Positions 51,293-60,545 of a stretch of 64,000 nt of DNA are shown here, one piece after another (position 1 is the first letter of the stretch; each line of letters opens with the position of its first letter). The notes beneath the pieces were generated by a model. It made no database searches and was not told the origin of the DNA. It saw nothing but the letters and a program-made list of their open reading frames with translations. Made by a program: the position numbers and the translations under genes. The DNA comes from Haloquadratum walsbyi J07HQW2 (GTDB lineage Archaea > Halobacteriota > Halobacteria > Halobacteriales > Haloferacaceae): assembly GCF_000415985.1 (NCBI RefSeq), contig NZ_KE356561.1:1833893-1897892 (forward strand), written 5' to 3'.

Positions 51293-51703
51293 ATGATGAT
51301 AGCACCTGTTCAACTAGATGTCTGTGCAGCGTATCTAATTTCCACTCTGCAGGTAACCACTAGCCCACTCCGAATCGCCGGCACGGTCGCATCGTTTGCG
51401 CTGTTTCTCACTGTTACCGGGCATATCGCCGCACGAAACGTTCTTGGAGACGTACCGATCAGAAATGCATTCATTATTGGAGCTGTCCCGGCACTCGTTG
51501 CTATTCTGGTGACGACATTTAATCTCAATTCATTCATTGGGCTTGCGGTCGCCGTCATTCTTGACTGGGCAGTTATCCGAACGCTCTATGAGCAGTCAAG
51601 CTCGATGAGTGCATACATTACGTTCATTCATTTCGTAGTTAGTATCATCCTTGCTGCAGTTCTTTACGCTGTTTTGGCACTTATTGGAAGCTTCCCAGGT
51701 TGA
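51293..51703 (+). CDS. DUF7473-like haloarchaeal membrane protein
   Basis: Core of about 136 residues with four hydrophobic helices, containing the conserved-looking LFLTVTGHIAARNVLGDVPIRNAFIIGAVPALVAILV. I chose the ATG at 51293 (MMIAPVQ) over 51197 because the additional N-terminal sequence lacks a clear family match. Family naming is from memory and not certain; no catalytic motif is seen. Confidence 0.65.
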   Translation: MMIAPVQLDVCAAYLISTLQVTTSPLRIAGTVASFALFLTVTGHIAARNVLGDVPIRNAFIIGAVPALVAILVTTFNLNSFIGLAVAVILDWAVIRTLYEQSSSMSAYITFIHFVVSIILAAVLYAVLALIGSFPG

Positions 51704-51797
51704 TCTTCTTACAGGATATTACATAAATAGTTCAAGCCAACTAGAGATTCAGCACAATTTATATTTTCCAGGGATAGAACAATAGTACACAGACGGA

Positions 51798-51827
51798 TTG
51801 ATTTTCTCCCATAGCTTGTCATTGGGC
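51798..51827 (-). repeat. second solo IS200/IS605-type right-end remnant
   Basis: Read on the minus strand, GCCCAATGACAAGCTATGGG followed by AGAAAATCAA aligns over about 30 bases with the right end of the tnpB element at 24878-24907, sharing GCCCA, AAGCT, TGGGAG and TCAA. No transposase is adjacent; a decayed solo end is likely. Confidence 0.5.
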
Positions 51828-51915
51828 GCTCAATGGTCACGATCGTCAGCCGGGTGACGAAATTGTATATATATCAGTGTGACACGACGCCCAGAGATAT
51901 CTCATTACTTCGGGA

Positions 51916-52761
51916 TCACTCAACCAATCGTTCGATTTCAGTGACAAGGATGCCTGATGCGCCGACAGCTTTGAGTTCACTCACAATCTCAAACACATCG
52001 CGTTCATCCACCACGACATGAACCGCAACAGTATCCTCACCGGCAACATCCATGATTGTCGGCCCCCCGAGTCCAGGGATAACCTCACGAACTGCATCAA
52101 GTCGATCCTGTGGGGCATTCATCATCAGATATCGCTTTCCTTCAGCAGTGAGCACTGAATTAAATGCCGTAACCAACTGCTTGACTTTTGAATCATCAAC
52201 ACGTTCTGGATTTGCATAAAGTCGTACTGAGGACTCGAGCACCTCATCGATAACGCTGAGTCTATTCATGCGGAGTGTCGTTCCTGTCGAGGTGATATCG
52301 ACGATAGCGTCCGCCATCTCAACATGTGGGGTCAACTCAGTCGCTCCTGTTACTTCAACAATCTCAGCGTCAATTGCGTTATTCTTCAAATACTGACGTG
52401 TTACTCGAGGGAATTCTGTAGCAACGCTGCCACCCGCAACGTCTGCAGGGCTACTCAATGTTCCGTCCTCAGGAGCAGCTAATACGAGTTGACATCGACC
52501 AAACTCAAGATCAACAAGTTCAGTAAGATTACATCCGGACTCGATGACCTGATCACGACCAGTGATACCGACCGCGGCAGCCCCATCGCGGACATACTGT
52601 GGAATGTCTGCAGCACGGGCAAAGAGCAACTGAACGTCAGGATCAACAGTATCGGCATAGAGCTTTCTTTCTGCTGCTCCCTCAAGATGGAGTCCAGCCC
52701 GTTCAAGCAAAGTGACACTGGGATCATGCAGACGACCCTTATTTGGGACGGCAATGCGCAT
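51916..52761 (-). CDS. hisG: ATP phosphoribosyltransferase
   Basis: First enzyme of histidine synthesis, joining ATP and PRPP; long form of 281 residues. The N-terminal [24 protein letters not shown] and the PRPP-binding [15 protein letters not shown] near 153-167 are diagnostic. The C-terminal third is the ACT-like regulatory domain of the long form ([43 protein letters not shown]), through which histidine inhibits. No other his gene is adjacent. Confidence 0.95.
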   Translation of the reverse strand: MRIAVPNKGRLHDPSVTLLERAGLHLEGAAERKLYADTVDPDVQLLFARAADIPQYVRDGAAAVGITGRDQVIESGCNLTELVDLEFGRCQLVLAAPEDGTLSSPADVAGGSVATEFPRVTRQYLKNNAIDAEIVEVTGATELTPHVEMADAIVDITSTGTTLRMNRLSVIDEVLESSVRLYANPERVDDSKVKQLVTAFNSVLTAEGKRYLMMNAPQDRLDAVREVIPGLGGPTIMDVAGEDTVAVHVVVDERDVFEIVSELKAVGASGILVTEIERLVE

Positions 52762-52966
52762 AATTAGACGCTCACGAGCCTGAAACCTAGAACTTTCGTT
52801 CTCATTATCTGCAACTCACATCCAGGGTAGACTAAACGCGGACCGAAATGGAATCAGTCCTGAAATAAATCAGATTTGTCACATGTGATACATTGTGATA
52901 ATAAGCCACTGAATCGATCGTCTCAATGCCCGGGGACTGATAGTGTGGCTGGTATAATCATCATTC

Positions 52967-54310
52967 ATGACGACTGAAGTACTCATTATTACTGGAGGAT
53001 ATGTACTCCAATTGGGACAGGACCCCGACGTTATTGAGGCTGATATACGCATTAACGGTACAACTGGGAAGATTACAGATATTGGGACAGACTTGGTACC
53101 GACAGAGCGGACAGATAATAATGGCAATGACGGTGAGCAGGCAGTTCAAACACTTGATGCAGCAGGGTGTGTCGTAATGCCTGGATTAGTTAATGCACAC
53201 ACACATGCTGCGATGACATTACTTCGAGGGTTTGCCGACGACAAACCACTCGAAGCGTGGTTACGCGAAGACATCTGGCCGGCAGAGGCTGAAATCACGT
53301 CTGCAGATGTTCGGGCTGGGACAGAGCTTGCAATAGTCGAGATGATTCAGTCGGGAACGACAGCCTTCGCCGACATGTATTTTCATGTGTCAGAGGTCGT
53401 TGCAGCCATTGCGGGTGCTGGTCTACGTGCTCGAGTCGGTCATGGTATCGTAACCACTGGGAAAGACGATGAGGCTGCCCGTAATGATCTAAATAAGGGG
53501 CTTCAGGTGGCACGAAAATATGATGGGGCTGCTGATGGTCGAGTTCACACTGCGTTCATGCCACACTCATTGACTACAGTTGGTGAGGAGTATCTCCAGG
53601 ATGCGGTCAGTGAGACACGGAATGACGATATTCCGGTTCATTATCATGCGAATGAGACCCGCTCCGAGGTGGATCCAATCGTAACGAATCATGGTCAGCG
53701 ACCACTTGTATATGCTGCAACACTTGGAATGCTTTCTGCATCAGATTTCCTTGCTCACGGTGTTCATGTTGATACGGATGAAATTAGTCGACTTGCAGAG
53801 ACAGGGGCATCTATCATTCACTGTCCAGCATCAAATATGAAACTCGCATCTGGAATCGCACCGATCCCAGCGTTACTTGATGCCGGAGTGACGGTTGGAC
53901 TCGGAACAGACGGTGCCGCTTCAAATAACGATCTTGATATGTTTGATGAACTTCGCGATGCTGCGATGCTTGGGAAGATTGGAGCTGATGATGCTGCTGC
54001 AGTTCCAGCCGCACAAGCGATTCATATGGCAACAGCAGGTGGCGCAGATGCACTCGGACTCCCTGGCGGGCGGGTCGAAGAAGGGGCCGCTGCTGATCTT
54101 ATTGCCGTTGACCTGGACTCTCCACATCTTACACCAACACATAACATCATTAGTCATCTCGCATACGCCGCCCGCGGGAGTGATGTCAAACACACCATCT
54201 GTGATGGGACTGTGTTGATGCGCAATCGCGAAGTACAGACGATTGATGTCGAGGCAGTCGTCGAGACAGCAGAAACACGGGCGGAGTCGCTTATCGAACG
54301 AATGAATTGA
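52967..54310 (+). CDS. amidohydrolase, SAH/MTA deaminase family
   Basis: Metal-dependent amidohydrolase of 447 residues. VNAHTHAAMTLLRGFADDKPLEAWLREDIWPAE near 75-107 has the first two His ligands, HYHANETRSEV the next, and HGVHVDTDE and LGTDGAASNNDLDMFDEL supply the catalytic His/Asp. The pattern matches S-adenosylhomocysteine / 5'-methylthioadenosine deaminases (TrzA/AtzA-like). It precedes ahcY on the same strand with about 400 nt between, consistent with SAH salvage. Exact substrate is unproven. Confidence 0.9.
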   Translation: MTTEVLIITGGYVLQLGQDPDVIEADIRINGTTGKITDIGTDLVPTERTDNNGNDGEQAVQTLDAAGCVVMPGLVNAHTHAAMTLLRGFADDKPLEAWLREDIWPAEAEITSADVRAGTELAIVEMIQSGTTAFADMYFHVSEVVAAIAGAGLRARVGHGIVTTGKDDEAARNDLNKGLQVARKYDGAADGRVHTAFMPHSLTTVGEEYLQDAVSETRNDDIPVHYHANETRSEVDPIVTNHGQRPLVYAATLGMLSASDFLAHGVHVDTDEISRLAETGASIIHCPASNMKLASGIAPIPALLDAGVTVGLGTDGAASNNDLDMFDELRDAAMLGKIGADDAAAVPAAQAIHMATAGGADALGLPGGRVEEGAAADLIAVDLDSPHLTPTHNIISHLAYAARGSDVKHTICDGTVLMRNREVQTIDVEAVVETAETRAESLIERMN

Positions 54311-54708
54311 TATCTCTATTAGCGAGGCGGGATTGTTTGATAAAAAATGATTTGACAGTAATGATACTCGAATCTGTGATGATTACTTGAGGCTCGCTGA
54401 TTCCGGCTTGATACAAACACTCGAAATGCAATGAATCGCTATCAGGTCAAATACAATTGCTAAGAGACTCATTTTGTAGTAATTATATTGATAGATTACA
54501 CACTGTGTTTTCTCATACTACTCATGAGTGGCGGTGAGTCTTAGCGTATCTCTGCTGATCAACGACTTACGTCTGTAGTCAGCTGAGATGCATTTTACTG
54601 AAACTTTGTGAGTTAGCGAGGTAGTTCGTGCGTCGATATTGAGCATAAAATAAAATGTCACAACTCTCAGTCGGTAGCGTTTTGACCATTCTCACCTACA
54701 TATATAAT
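54311..54708. other. intergenic region before ahcY
   Basis: About 400 bp without a supported gene. The ahcY promoter probably lies in its last 50 bp, where TTTTGACC (about 28 nt before the chosen ATG) and TATATAAT directly before it are seen. No structured RNA is obvious. Confidence 0.4.
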
Positions 54709-56007
54709 ATGAGCGCGTACTCCCCTCTGAGTGCACAACTTGACGCTGATACTGATATCGACGTTGAGAGTACACGAACAGAGGGACGTCGGAAAATGGA
54801 GTGGACACTTCAGCATATGCCTATTCTCCAGGAATTGCGGGAGCGATTTGCTGAGACAAAGCCACTTGATGGCGAGACGATTGGAATGGCGATGCATGTT
54901 GAAGCAAAAACGGCAAATCTTGTCGAACTGCTTGCACTAGGTGGGGCTGAGGTGGCAATTACTGGCTGCAATCCATTATCAACACATGATGATGTGAGTG
55001 CCGCGTTGGACTCGAATGAAAACGTCACCTCATATGCAAAGCGTGGTGTCGATGAAGAAGCATATTATGATGCAATTGAGGCGGTTGTTACGCATGAACC
55101 GACAATTACCATCGATGATGGGATGGATATGGTATATGCAATTCATGAAGACTATCCAGATCTCCTCGACACGATCATCGGAGGTGCAGAGGAAACAACG
55201 ACTGGAGTGCATCGATTGCGAGCGATGGATGAAGATAATGAGCTCCAATATCCTGTATTTGCGGTCAATGATACCCCGATGAAACGACTGTTTGATAACG
55301 TTCACGGGACTGGCGAATCAGCACTTGCAACGATTGCAATGACGACGAATCTCTCGTATGCTGGAAAGAACGTCGTCGTTGCTGGCTATGGCTATTGTGG
55401 AAAGGGCGTTGCAGAGAAGGCTGCTGGGCAGAACGCGAATGTGATTGTGACCGAGGTTGAACCCCGTCGGGCATTGGAAGCACACATGGAGGGGTATGAA
55501 GTGATGCCAATGAATGAGGCAGCCGCCCGTGGTGATGTGTTTGTCACGACGACTGGAAATCGCGATGTAATCACACGAGCAGACTTCGAAATGATGAATG
55601 ATGGTGCTATCCTAGCAAACGCCGGTCATTTTGATGTTGAGATTAATATTGAAGAGCTTTCAGAACTCGCAGTTGACACATACGAAGCTCGTGACGGTGT
55701 GCAAGCATACGAACTAACTGATGGGCGTCGTCTCAACGTTCTTGCAGAAGGGCGATTGGTCAACCTTGCAGCACCAATTGCACTTGGACACCCTGCTGAG
55801 GTGATGGACCAGTCATTTGGTATTCAAGCAGTTTGTGTTCGTGAACTTATCGAGAATGAATCAGCATACGGTCCTGGTGTCCACAATGTCCCAGATGGAC
55901 TCGACCGTGAGGTTGCAGAGATTAAACTCAAAGCTGAGGGAGTCGACATTGATTCACTAACCCAAACACAATCAGAGTATCTCGACAGCTGGAGCCACGG
56001 AACATAG
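54709..56007 (+). CDS. ahcY: adenosylhomocysteinase
   Basis: NAD-dependent S-adenosylhomocysteine hydrolase of about 432 residues, releasing homocysteine and adenosine. HVEAKTANLVELLALGGAEV near 46-65, the substrate Asp/His/Lys set in DDGMDMVYAIHEDYP and YPVFAVNDTPMKRLFDNVHGTGES, and the NAD-binding VVAGYGYCGKGVAEKAAG are all present. The ATG at MSAYSPLS is preferred; an 18-codon upstream extension lacks support. Confidence 0.95.
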   Translation: MSAYSPLSAQLDADTDIDVESTRTEGRRKMEWTLQHMPILQELRERFAETKPLDGETIGMAMHVEAKTANLVELLALGGAEVAITGCNPLSTHDDVSAALDSNENVTSYAKRGVDEEAYYDAIEAVVTHEPTITIDDGMDMVYAIHEDYPDLLDTIIGGAEETTTGVHRLRAMDEDNELQYPVFAVNDTPMKRLFDNVHGTGESALATIAMTTNLSYAGKNVVVAGYGYCGKGVAEKAAGQNANVIVTEVEPRRALEAHMEGYEVMPMNEAAARGDVFVTTTGNRDVITRADFEMMNDGAILANAGHFDVEINIEELSELAVDTYEARDGVQAYELTDGRRLNVLAEGRLVNLAAPIALGHPAEVMDQSFGIQAVCVRELIENESAYGPGVHNVPDGLDREVAEIKLKAEGVDIDSLTQTQSEYLDSWSHGT

Positions 56008-56045
56008 AGCTAATTTCGGAATTGTGGTATGATTATTGCCTTCAT

Positions 56046-56070
56046 GTTCTGTTCTGTTCTGTTCTGTTCT
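56046..56070. repeat. (GTTCT)x5 pentanucleotide array
   Basis: Five perfect GTTCT units lie between the convergent ahcY and phosphatase-like genes. The array is short, non-coding and T-rich on the plus strand, so it may sit in the ahcY termination region. Confidence 0.9.
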
Positions 56071-56131
56071 GTTTTAATTTCTATATAATCGGATAAGTAT
56101 CCGATGAAGTAGAATATCGCATCATGAGTGT

Positions 56132-57607
56132 TTACTTATACCCAAGTGCTGACAGCCGCGCTTCGACTGCACTATTCTCTCCAACAGTGTCGCCGTTATT
56201 ATTGCTGCCTCTTACCGTCTCATTGGTATTTGTGACCGCTTCTCGAAGTGTGACGACGTGTTCAGCAGCAACCGCTGCAAATTGATCAATGACTCGTTGC
56301 TGTAATGCCGTTGGGTCAACACTCAAATCAATTTGTTGTGTCGGGTCCGCAGAACGATTGTATAGCTCTATTTCTTCAGTATCCACATGTTCGATGTATG
56401 TCCACGTATGATCGCGGACACTAACAAGCAATTCACCGTCTTCGATTCGTCTTGGAATAGGCTGTGTAGTGACTGTTTCCCCACGAACCGCAATAGAGAC
56501 CACGGGATCGGTGGGTGAACTATCATTATCAACGGTAGTCGGGAGTAGTGATGAGCCAGTCCATGAAGACATTGAATCAACACTAAATAACGATGTAATC
56601 GTCGGAGGAATATCATCAAGTCCGACTTGATTCCTCACCCGGCGACGTTGTTGAACTGAGAGAGAGTCAGGGAGATGAATGAGCAGAGGAGTCTGAATCA
56701 GCTCATCATACAGTTTGGGATAGTGTGCGAGGTGTCCATGTTCTTGAAATTCTTCGCCGTGGTCACCAGCGATAATAAGCGCAGTCTCATCGGCGTGGTT
56801 TGCCGTTTTAAGAGTCTCACGAATTCGACCGATGCTAGCATCAACTTGTCGAACAGCCGCATGATAGAGTGTTCGAAGATCCTTGAGAGTCCGCTCACCA
56901 ACTTCGCGACCAAGCCCAGTTTGGGTATGTGCAAGTAGCATACGATGAGTGCCAACGAGCCCATTAGATACCTCTCGAATATATCGTGGAGCAGGAACGT
57001 ACGGTGTGTGAGTATCCATATAGTGTATCCATAAGAAGAATGGTGCATCGGTCTCAGTAATGAATGACTGTGCAGCGCGCTCGACATCGAACAGTCGAGA
57101 AGCATCAAAAAATGGGCGGTCATGTGAGCCACCGGTGACAGCGGACTGAATCCTTCGGAAAGGGGCTCCAGCGAGCTGGAGCCACGCTTCGATTGTTGGA
57201 TGTGTTGCGAGATATCGGCTATAGATATTTGATCCAACCGATGCAACGAATGAATCAAATGTATTAAAACCGGCATCATAGCCCCAGTGCTCGGTGAGAA
57301 ATCCATTAGCGGCATTGAACCCACCAGTAGCAATACCAGCATCAGTAAGTGTTTGTGCAAGCGTTGGAACCGCCGTGACGCCGATCTCTCCTGTATCAGC
57401 AAAGACTGGACGCGAAGCAAGAAGTGATGGAAATGAGAATGGTGTCCAGTTTCCTGTTGCAAATGCGTGCTCAAACGTAGTTCCGGTGGCGGCAATCTCA
57501 TCTAATACTGGAGTTTGTTGATTATTATTATACGGACCAATCGCGTCAGCTCGTAATGAGTCAACAGTAATGAGAATGACATTTGAGACCGATGTATCCA
57601 TATTCAT
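56132..57607 (-). CDS. alkaline-phosphatase-superfamily (sulfatase-like) hydrolase
   Basis: About 491 residues. VILITVDSLRADAIGPY near 9-25 and IIAGDHGEEFQEHGHLAHYPKLYDELI near 270-296 hold the metal-binding Asp, His and Asp-His-Gly-Glu of the superfamily. At the nucleophile position it reads NWTPFSFPSLLAS, not the C/S-x-P-S-R formylglycine motif of true sulfatases, so a Thr or Ser nucleophile is more likely and the substrate could be a phosphodiester. No signal peptide is visible. I took the inner ATG (MNMDTS), because the 28-residue upstream extension looks non-family. Confidence 0.8.
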   Translation of the reverse strand: MNMDTSVSNVILITVDSLRADAIGPYNNNQQTPVLDEIAATGTTFEHAFATGNWTPFSFPSLLASRPVFADTGEIGVTAVPTLAQTLTDAGIATGGFNAANGFLTEHWGYDAGFNTFDSFVASVGSNIYSRYLATHPTIEAWLQLAGAPFRRIQSAVTGGSHDRPFFDASRLFDVERAAQSFITETDAPFFLWIHYMDTHTPYVPAPRYIREVSNGLVGTHRMLLAHTQTGLGREVGERTLKDLRTLYHAAVRQVDASIGRIRETLKTANHADETALIIAGDHGEEFQEHGHLAHYPKLYDELIQTPLLIHLPDSLSVQQRRRVRNQVGLDDIPPTITSLFSVDSMSSWTGSSLLPTTVDNDSSPTDPVVSIAVRGETVTTQPIPRRIEDGELLVSVRDHTWTYIEHVDTEEIELYNRSADPTQQIDLSVDPTALQQRVIDQFAAVAAEHVVTLREAVTNTNETVRGSNNNGDTVGENSAVEARLSALGYK

Positions 57608-57973
57608 GGCTACGTCGTTGGATTGAAGCGCCAGATCTTCCAGAGCGATAGCATCTATATCTACTATATTGAGACCGCAAAATAGAACCATCGGTCGAAA
57701 TCTATGTGTGGCTATAATCTAGTTATTCTGATCATCATTACATGAGCTCTGCAGCCTATATGTATGATGAACATGACCGGATGAATACAGTACCCTCAAT
57801 AGCCGTAGAAACGGTTGAGAATCTTTTTTAAACATCTGTAATGAAACTTAAGCTGACATTTTGCGTTGGTAACCCGCCGGAGCAACGACTAAGATTTCAG
57901 TATACTGTCACAAAAGGCATGTTATGTGTTTGTATTGGAAGGCGTTCATGACAAGCCTCAATGAATCAAGCAA

Positions 57974-58666
57974 TTAGTTTTTGAGATGATCTTCTTCGAT
58001 ATTGATTGAGTTTTCTTCATCTTGCTGGTCAGGTTCATGTGTGCACTGGCACCCACCTACATCAATAAGTCTCTCTGGTGAACGACGCTCTCCACAGCGT
58101 TGACAGGTAATCCAAATTTCAATATCTACTTCATATGACCCACCACTGAGAATCTCATTTTTGATCCATCGCGTTAGATTCTGCTCCATAATCGCTTGAA
58201 GTCGTCCAGCGAGCTTTCGTGTATACGAGAGGCTTGATTCTGGACTGCTATGTTGCTTGCTAGATGATTGTGAGACGCCTCGATGGTCCTTACAATAATT
58301 ATATACGGACTGATATGTGATGAGATCAGATTCAAGCTGCTCAACATTGACACCGTCATGTCTGAGACTCTGTCTAGCCTCAGTCCGCATTCCGGATGTC
58401 ACATCATCATCATCAGCAGTCAGGAGCCGATAGATATTCGCTGCTTCGCCATCAAGTAAATTTGTTGAATTATTGACCGCAGCATCGATAATACGTCTAT
58501 TGACGCGGTCAGCAAGGTCCCGAAGACTCTCTTGTTCGTATCCATTCTCTCCAAGCCATCGATCAACAACTTCATCGCCGAGATTTGAAAGATTATATCG
58601 ATTCGCGACCCGTTCTATTTTGGGTCCTTTTCCCCCACGGCGCGAATAGGAAGATTCCGTACTCAT
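57974..58666 (-). CDS. rdfA: rod-determining factor RdfA
   Basis: A 230-residue haloarchaeal protein. The N-terminal half fits RdfA: KIERVANRYNLSNLGDEVVDRWLG near 15-38, LRDLADRVNRRIIDAA, LLDGEAANIYRLLTADDDDVTSGMRTEARQSLRHDGVNVEQLESDL near 70-115. A C-terminal zinc-ribbon ITCQRCGERRSPERLIDVGGCQC is present. In Haloferax volcanii RdfA is needed for the rod cell shape. Its role in an organism that may be square is open. The call rests on remembered family motifs. Confidence 0.82.
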   Translation of the reverse strand: MSTESSYSRRGGKGPKIERVANRYNLSNLGDEVVDRWLGENGYEQESLRDLADRVNRRIIDAAVNNSTNLLDGEAANIYRLLTADDDDVTSGMRTEARQSLRHDGVNVEQLESDLITYQSVYNYCKDHRGVSQSSSKQHSSPESSLSYTRKLAGRLQAIMEQNLTRWIKNEILSGGSYEVDIEIWITCQRCGERRSPERLIDVGGCQCTHEPDQQDEENSINIEEDHLKN

Positions 58667-59134
58667 TTCTTTACTGATAATATGTGCCCACTCATGTATA
58701 GACTTCGCGGCTGTTTACATTGGCTGAAATACTGCGCCACATTTTACCGTATGCGTCATCGGGCTAATCTTCTGAAAATGCTTTTTCATCATCAAACTAT
58801 GTATTCGTGAGTAACAACTTCAACAAAATTCAGCAATTGTCGTTCATAATTGAAACAATATTCATGTTTCATTCGTCGTATTGCTATCTGTGTTACTCAG
58901 ACTATAGTCATTGGTGTAGGCTCAGTTGCAAGAGTACATCGGATCCAAAGAAAGAGTGGTTGTTACACTAATGGTTCGTGTCTTCGGGCAGATTTAGGCG
59001 TCAATAAACTACAGTCATTCATTGGGTACCTGATTAGGACTTTTACGACGAATAAAGAAGCAGTAAACGATTTAAAATGAGTATAATAAAGTGCATATTA
59101 TTAGCGGATAACTCCTAATCGAGCGAAAATAAGA
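58667..59134. other. intergenic region before tRNA-Pro
   Basis: About 470 bp with no convincing gene. A 76-codon open frame on the plus strand (58850-59080) has weak coding character and resembles no family I know; I regard it as chance or a heavily decayed remnant. The rdfA promoter lies near the low-coordinate end. Confidence 0.45.
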
Positions 59135-59207
59135 TGGGATCGCCCGGATTCGAACCGGGGTCACGGGCACCCAAGGCCCGGAGTATACCAGGCTAACCCA
59201 CGATCCC
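59135..59207 (-). tRNA. tRNA-Pro (anticodon TGG)
   Basis: A 73-nt cloverleaf. Acceptor stem GGGATCG pairs with CGATCCC; the anticodon stem CGGGC/GCCCG closes the loop CTTGGGT, giving TGG, which reads CCA. The T-arm CCCGG-TTCGAAT-CCGGG is perfect. No CCA is encoded and there is no intron. Confidence 0.96.
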
Positions 59208-59316
59208 GACAATATAATATTTAGCTAACTACGACTAAAGAATTTCGTTTATCGATTGTATTGCACATAAACTCATAGATTCACTCTGACACTGTGTAGG
59301 AGTTATCGACTATTAG

Positions 59317-59874
59317 CTAAAGTGAAATTTGGACGACAAAAAACAACACAATAACGCCGAGAACGTCGCAAATGTTTGTAACAGCAGGGAGGACAACATC
59401 ATCCGGGTCAAGCTCCAGGCGATACGCGAGGTATGTTGTGATGATTGTAACGAACGTTGCAAGCACAGCAAGACAAACACCAGCGAGAAGTGCAATAGTG
59501 ACAACGCGCCATGGCGTGAGACGTGTCATCCCAGTAAGTGCGGTGAGTCCCCAGGCGCCGACACCAACGATTGGGAAAATAGACACCGAAAGTCCAATTG
59601 TGGCAATTGCATTTCCGGTAAGTGTGTCATCTTTGATATCGAATGAAAGCGTTCCAAGATGAAAGGCAGTCGAAAGGCGAGCGGCAAGAATACTACCGAT
59701 ATTTCCAGCAGTCCCAATCGTCACTGGAACGAGTGTAAGAAGTGTCGGGTATCGAAGTAGTTGCGCTTCAAATCTACCAAGCACAAGTCCGCTACCAACT
59801 TCAACCAATGTCAATAATACTAATATTGGAAACATTGCACGAGTGATTGCCCGAACTGTCCATGCAGTCGGCAC
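59317..59874 (-). CDS. MgtE/SLC41 membrane-domain protein, second half
   Basis: A 185-residue protein with five hydrophobic helices carrying the MgtE transmembrane domain: a GNIGSILAARLSTAFHLG segment near 58-75 and a TNICDVLGVIVLFFVV C-terminus. It lacks the cytoplasmic N and CBS domains of bacterial MgtE. Its GTG start abuts the stop of the upstream gene, which encodes a second such domain, so the two polypeptides probably pair as a divalent-cation (Mg2+) transporter like an SLC41 split in two. Confidence 0.85.
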   Translation of the reverse strand: MPTAWTVRAITRAMFPILVLLTLVEVGSGLVLGRFEAQLLRYPTLLTLVPVTIGTAGNIGSILAARLSTAFHLGTLSFDIKDDTLTGNAIATIGLSVSIFPIVGVGAWGLTALTGMTRLTPWRVVTIALLAGVCLAVLATFVTIITTYLAYRLELDPDDVVLPAVTNICDVLGVIVLFFVVQISL

Positions 59875-60456
59875 CTACCCGACACCTCCAGCAGCCGAGA
59901 CAAGGCGGACAGCGGCAAGTAAAAATAACATACCAAAGACATCACCAATAGTTGTCACAAGTGGTCCGACCAATGCATCGGGATTATATCCACGACGGTA
60001 TCCAATAATCACGGCTGTAACAACGGTGATAACGAGCACACTACCAGAAAGGAGCCCAGCAAGAAGTGCAATTGCGATCAATGTCAGCATTGACGCAACA
60101 GATGTTTTGAGTATGCTAAGTATGATGAAAACAGCAATCGCAGCGAACACTGATGTTGCGAGACCGTTCATAAGAGCCGCCGTCGCCGCCGCGGTGAGGC
60201 GAGTATCTATACCACGGAGTCGAGGCTCAATTAATCCTTGATGAAGTCCGGTTGAAATCCGAGCACCGAGTGACCCGTAGACGTTCCCTCGCGTGGCTAA
60301 CAGTGCTGGAACAAGAACTAATAATCCAGGGACTGCGCGAAGTTCAGAGCGCATACCACCAAGAACGACGCCTGCAAGAAGACCACCAACAAGACTCGCG
60401 AGAAGGGCTGGAATGGCTTCGCGATATGCTTCGCGTGCGGCGTCACGAACAGTCAC
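59875..60456 (-). CDS. MgtE/SLC41 membrane-domain protein, first half
   Basis: A 193-residue protein with the MgtE membrane domain: EAIPALLASLVGGLLAGVVLG, LATRGNVYGSLGARISTGLHQGLIEP near 53-78 and TTIGDVFGMLFLLAAVRL near the end. Five hydrophobic helices. The next gene begins immediately at its stop codon, giving translational coupling. Neither half contains CBS domains; regulation by nucleotides or Mg2+ is not visible. Confidence 0.85.
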   Translation of the reverse strand: MTVRDAAREAYREAIPALLASLVGGLLAGVVLGGMRSELRAVPGLLVLVPALLATRGNVYGSLGARISTGLHQGLIEPRLRGIDTRLTAAATAALMNGLATSVFAAIAVFIILSILKTSVASMLTLIAIALLAGLLSGSVLVITVVTAVIIGYRRGYNPDALVGPLVTTIGDVFGMLFLLAAVRLVSAAGGVG

Positions 60457-60545
60457 GTCTGTGGCGATGATAGCAAGAATAAAAAGAGATGCGTCACTAT
60501 TGTGACAATCCTCTTACGCAAAAGTAATCAAAAAATCGGTGAGAT

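Noticed and set aside
56132-57607. Calling this gene a sulfatase
   Set aside because: The formylglycine signature is missing, so I named only the superfamily.
58850-59080. 76-codon plus-strand frame before tRNA-Pro
   Set aside because: No family resemblance, unusual composition for a halophile, and no promoter I can place; kept only as a possible decayed remnant.
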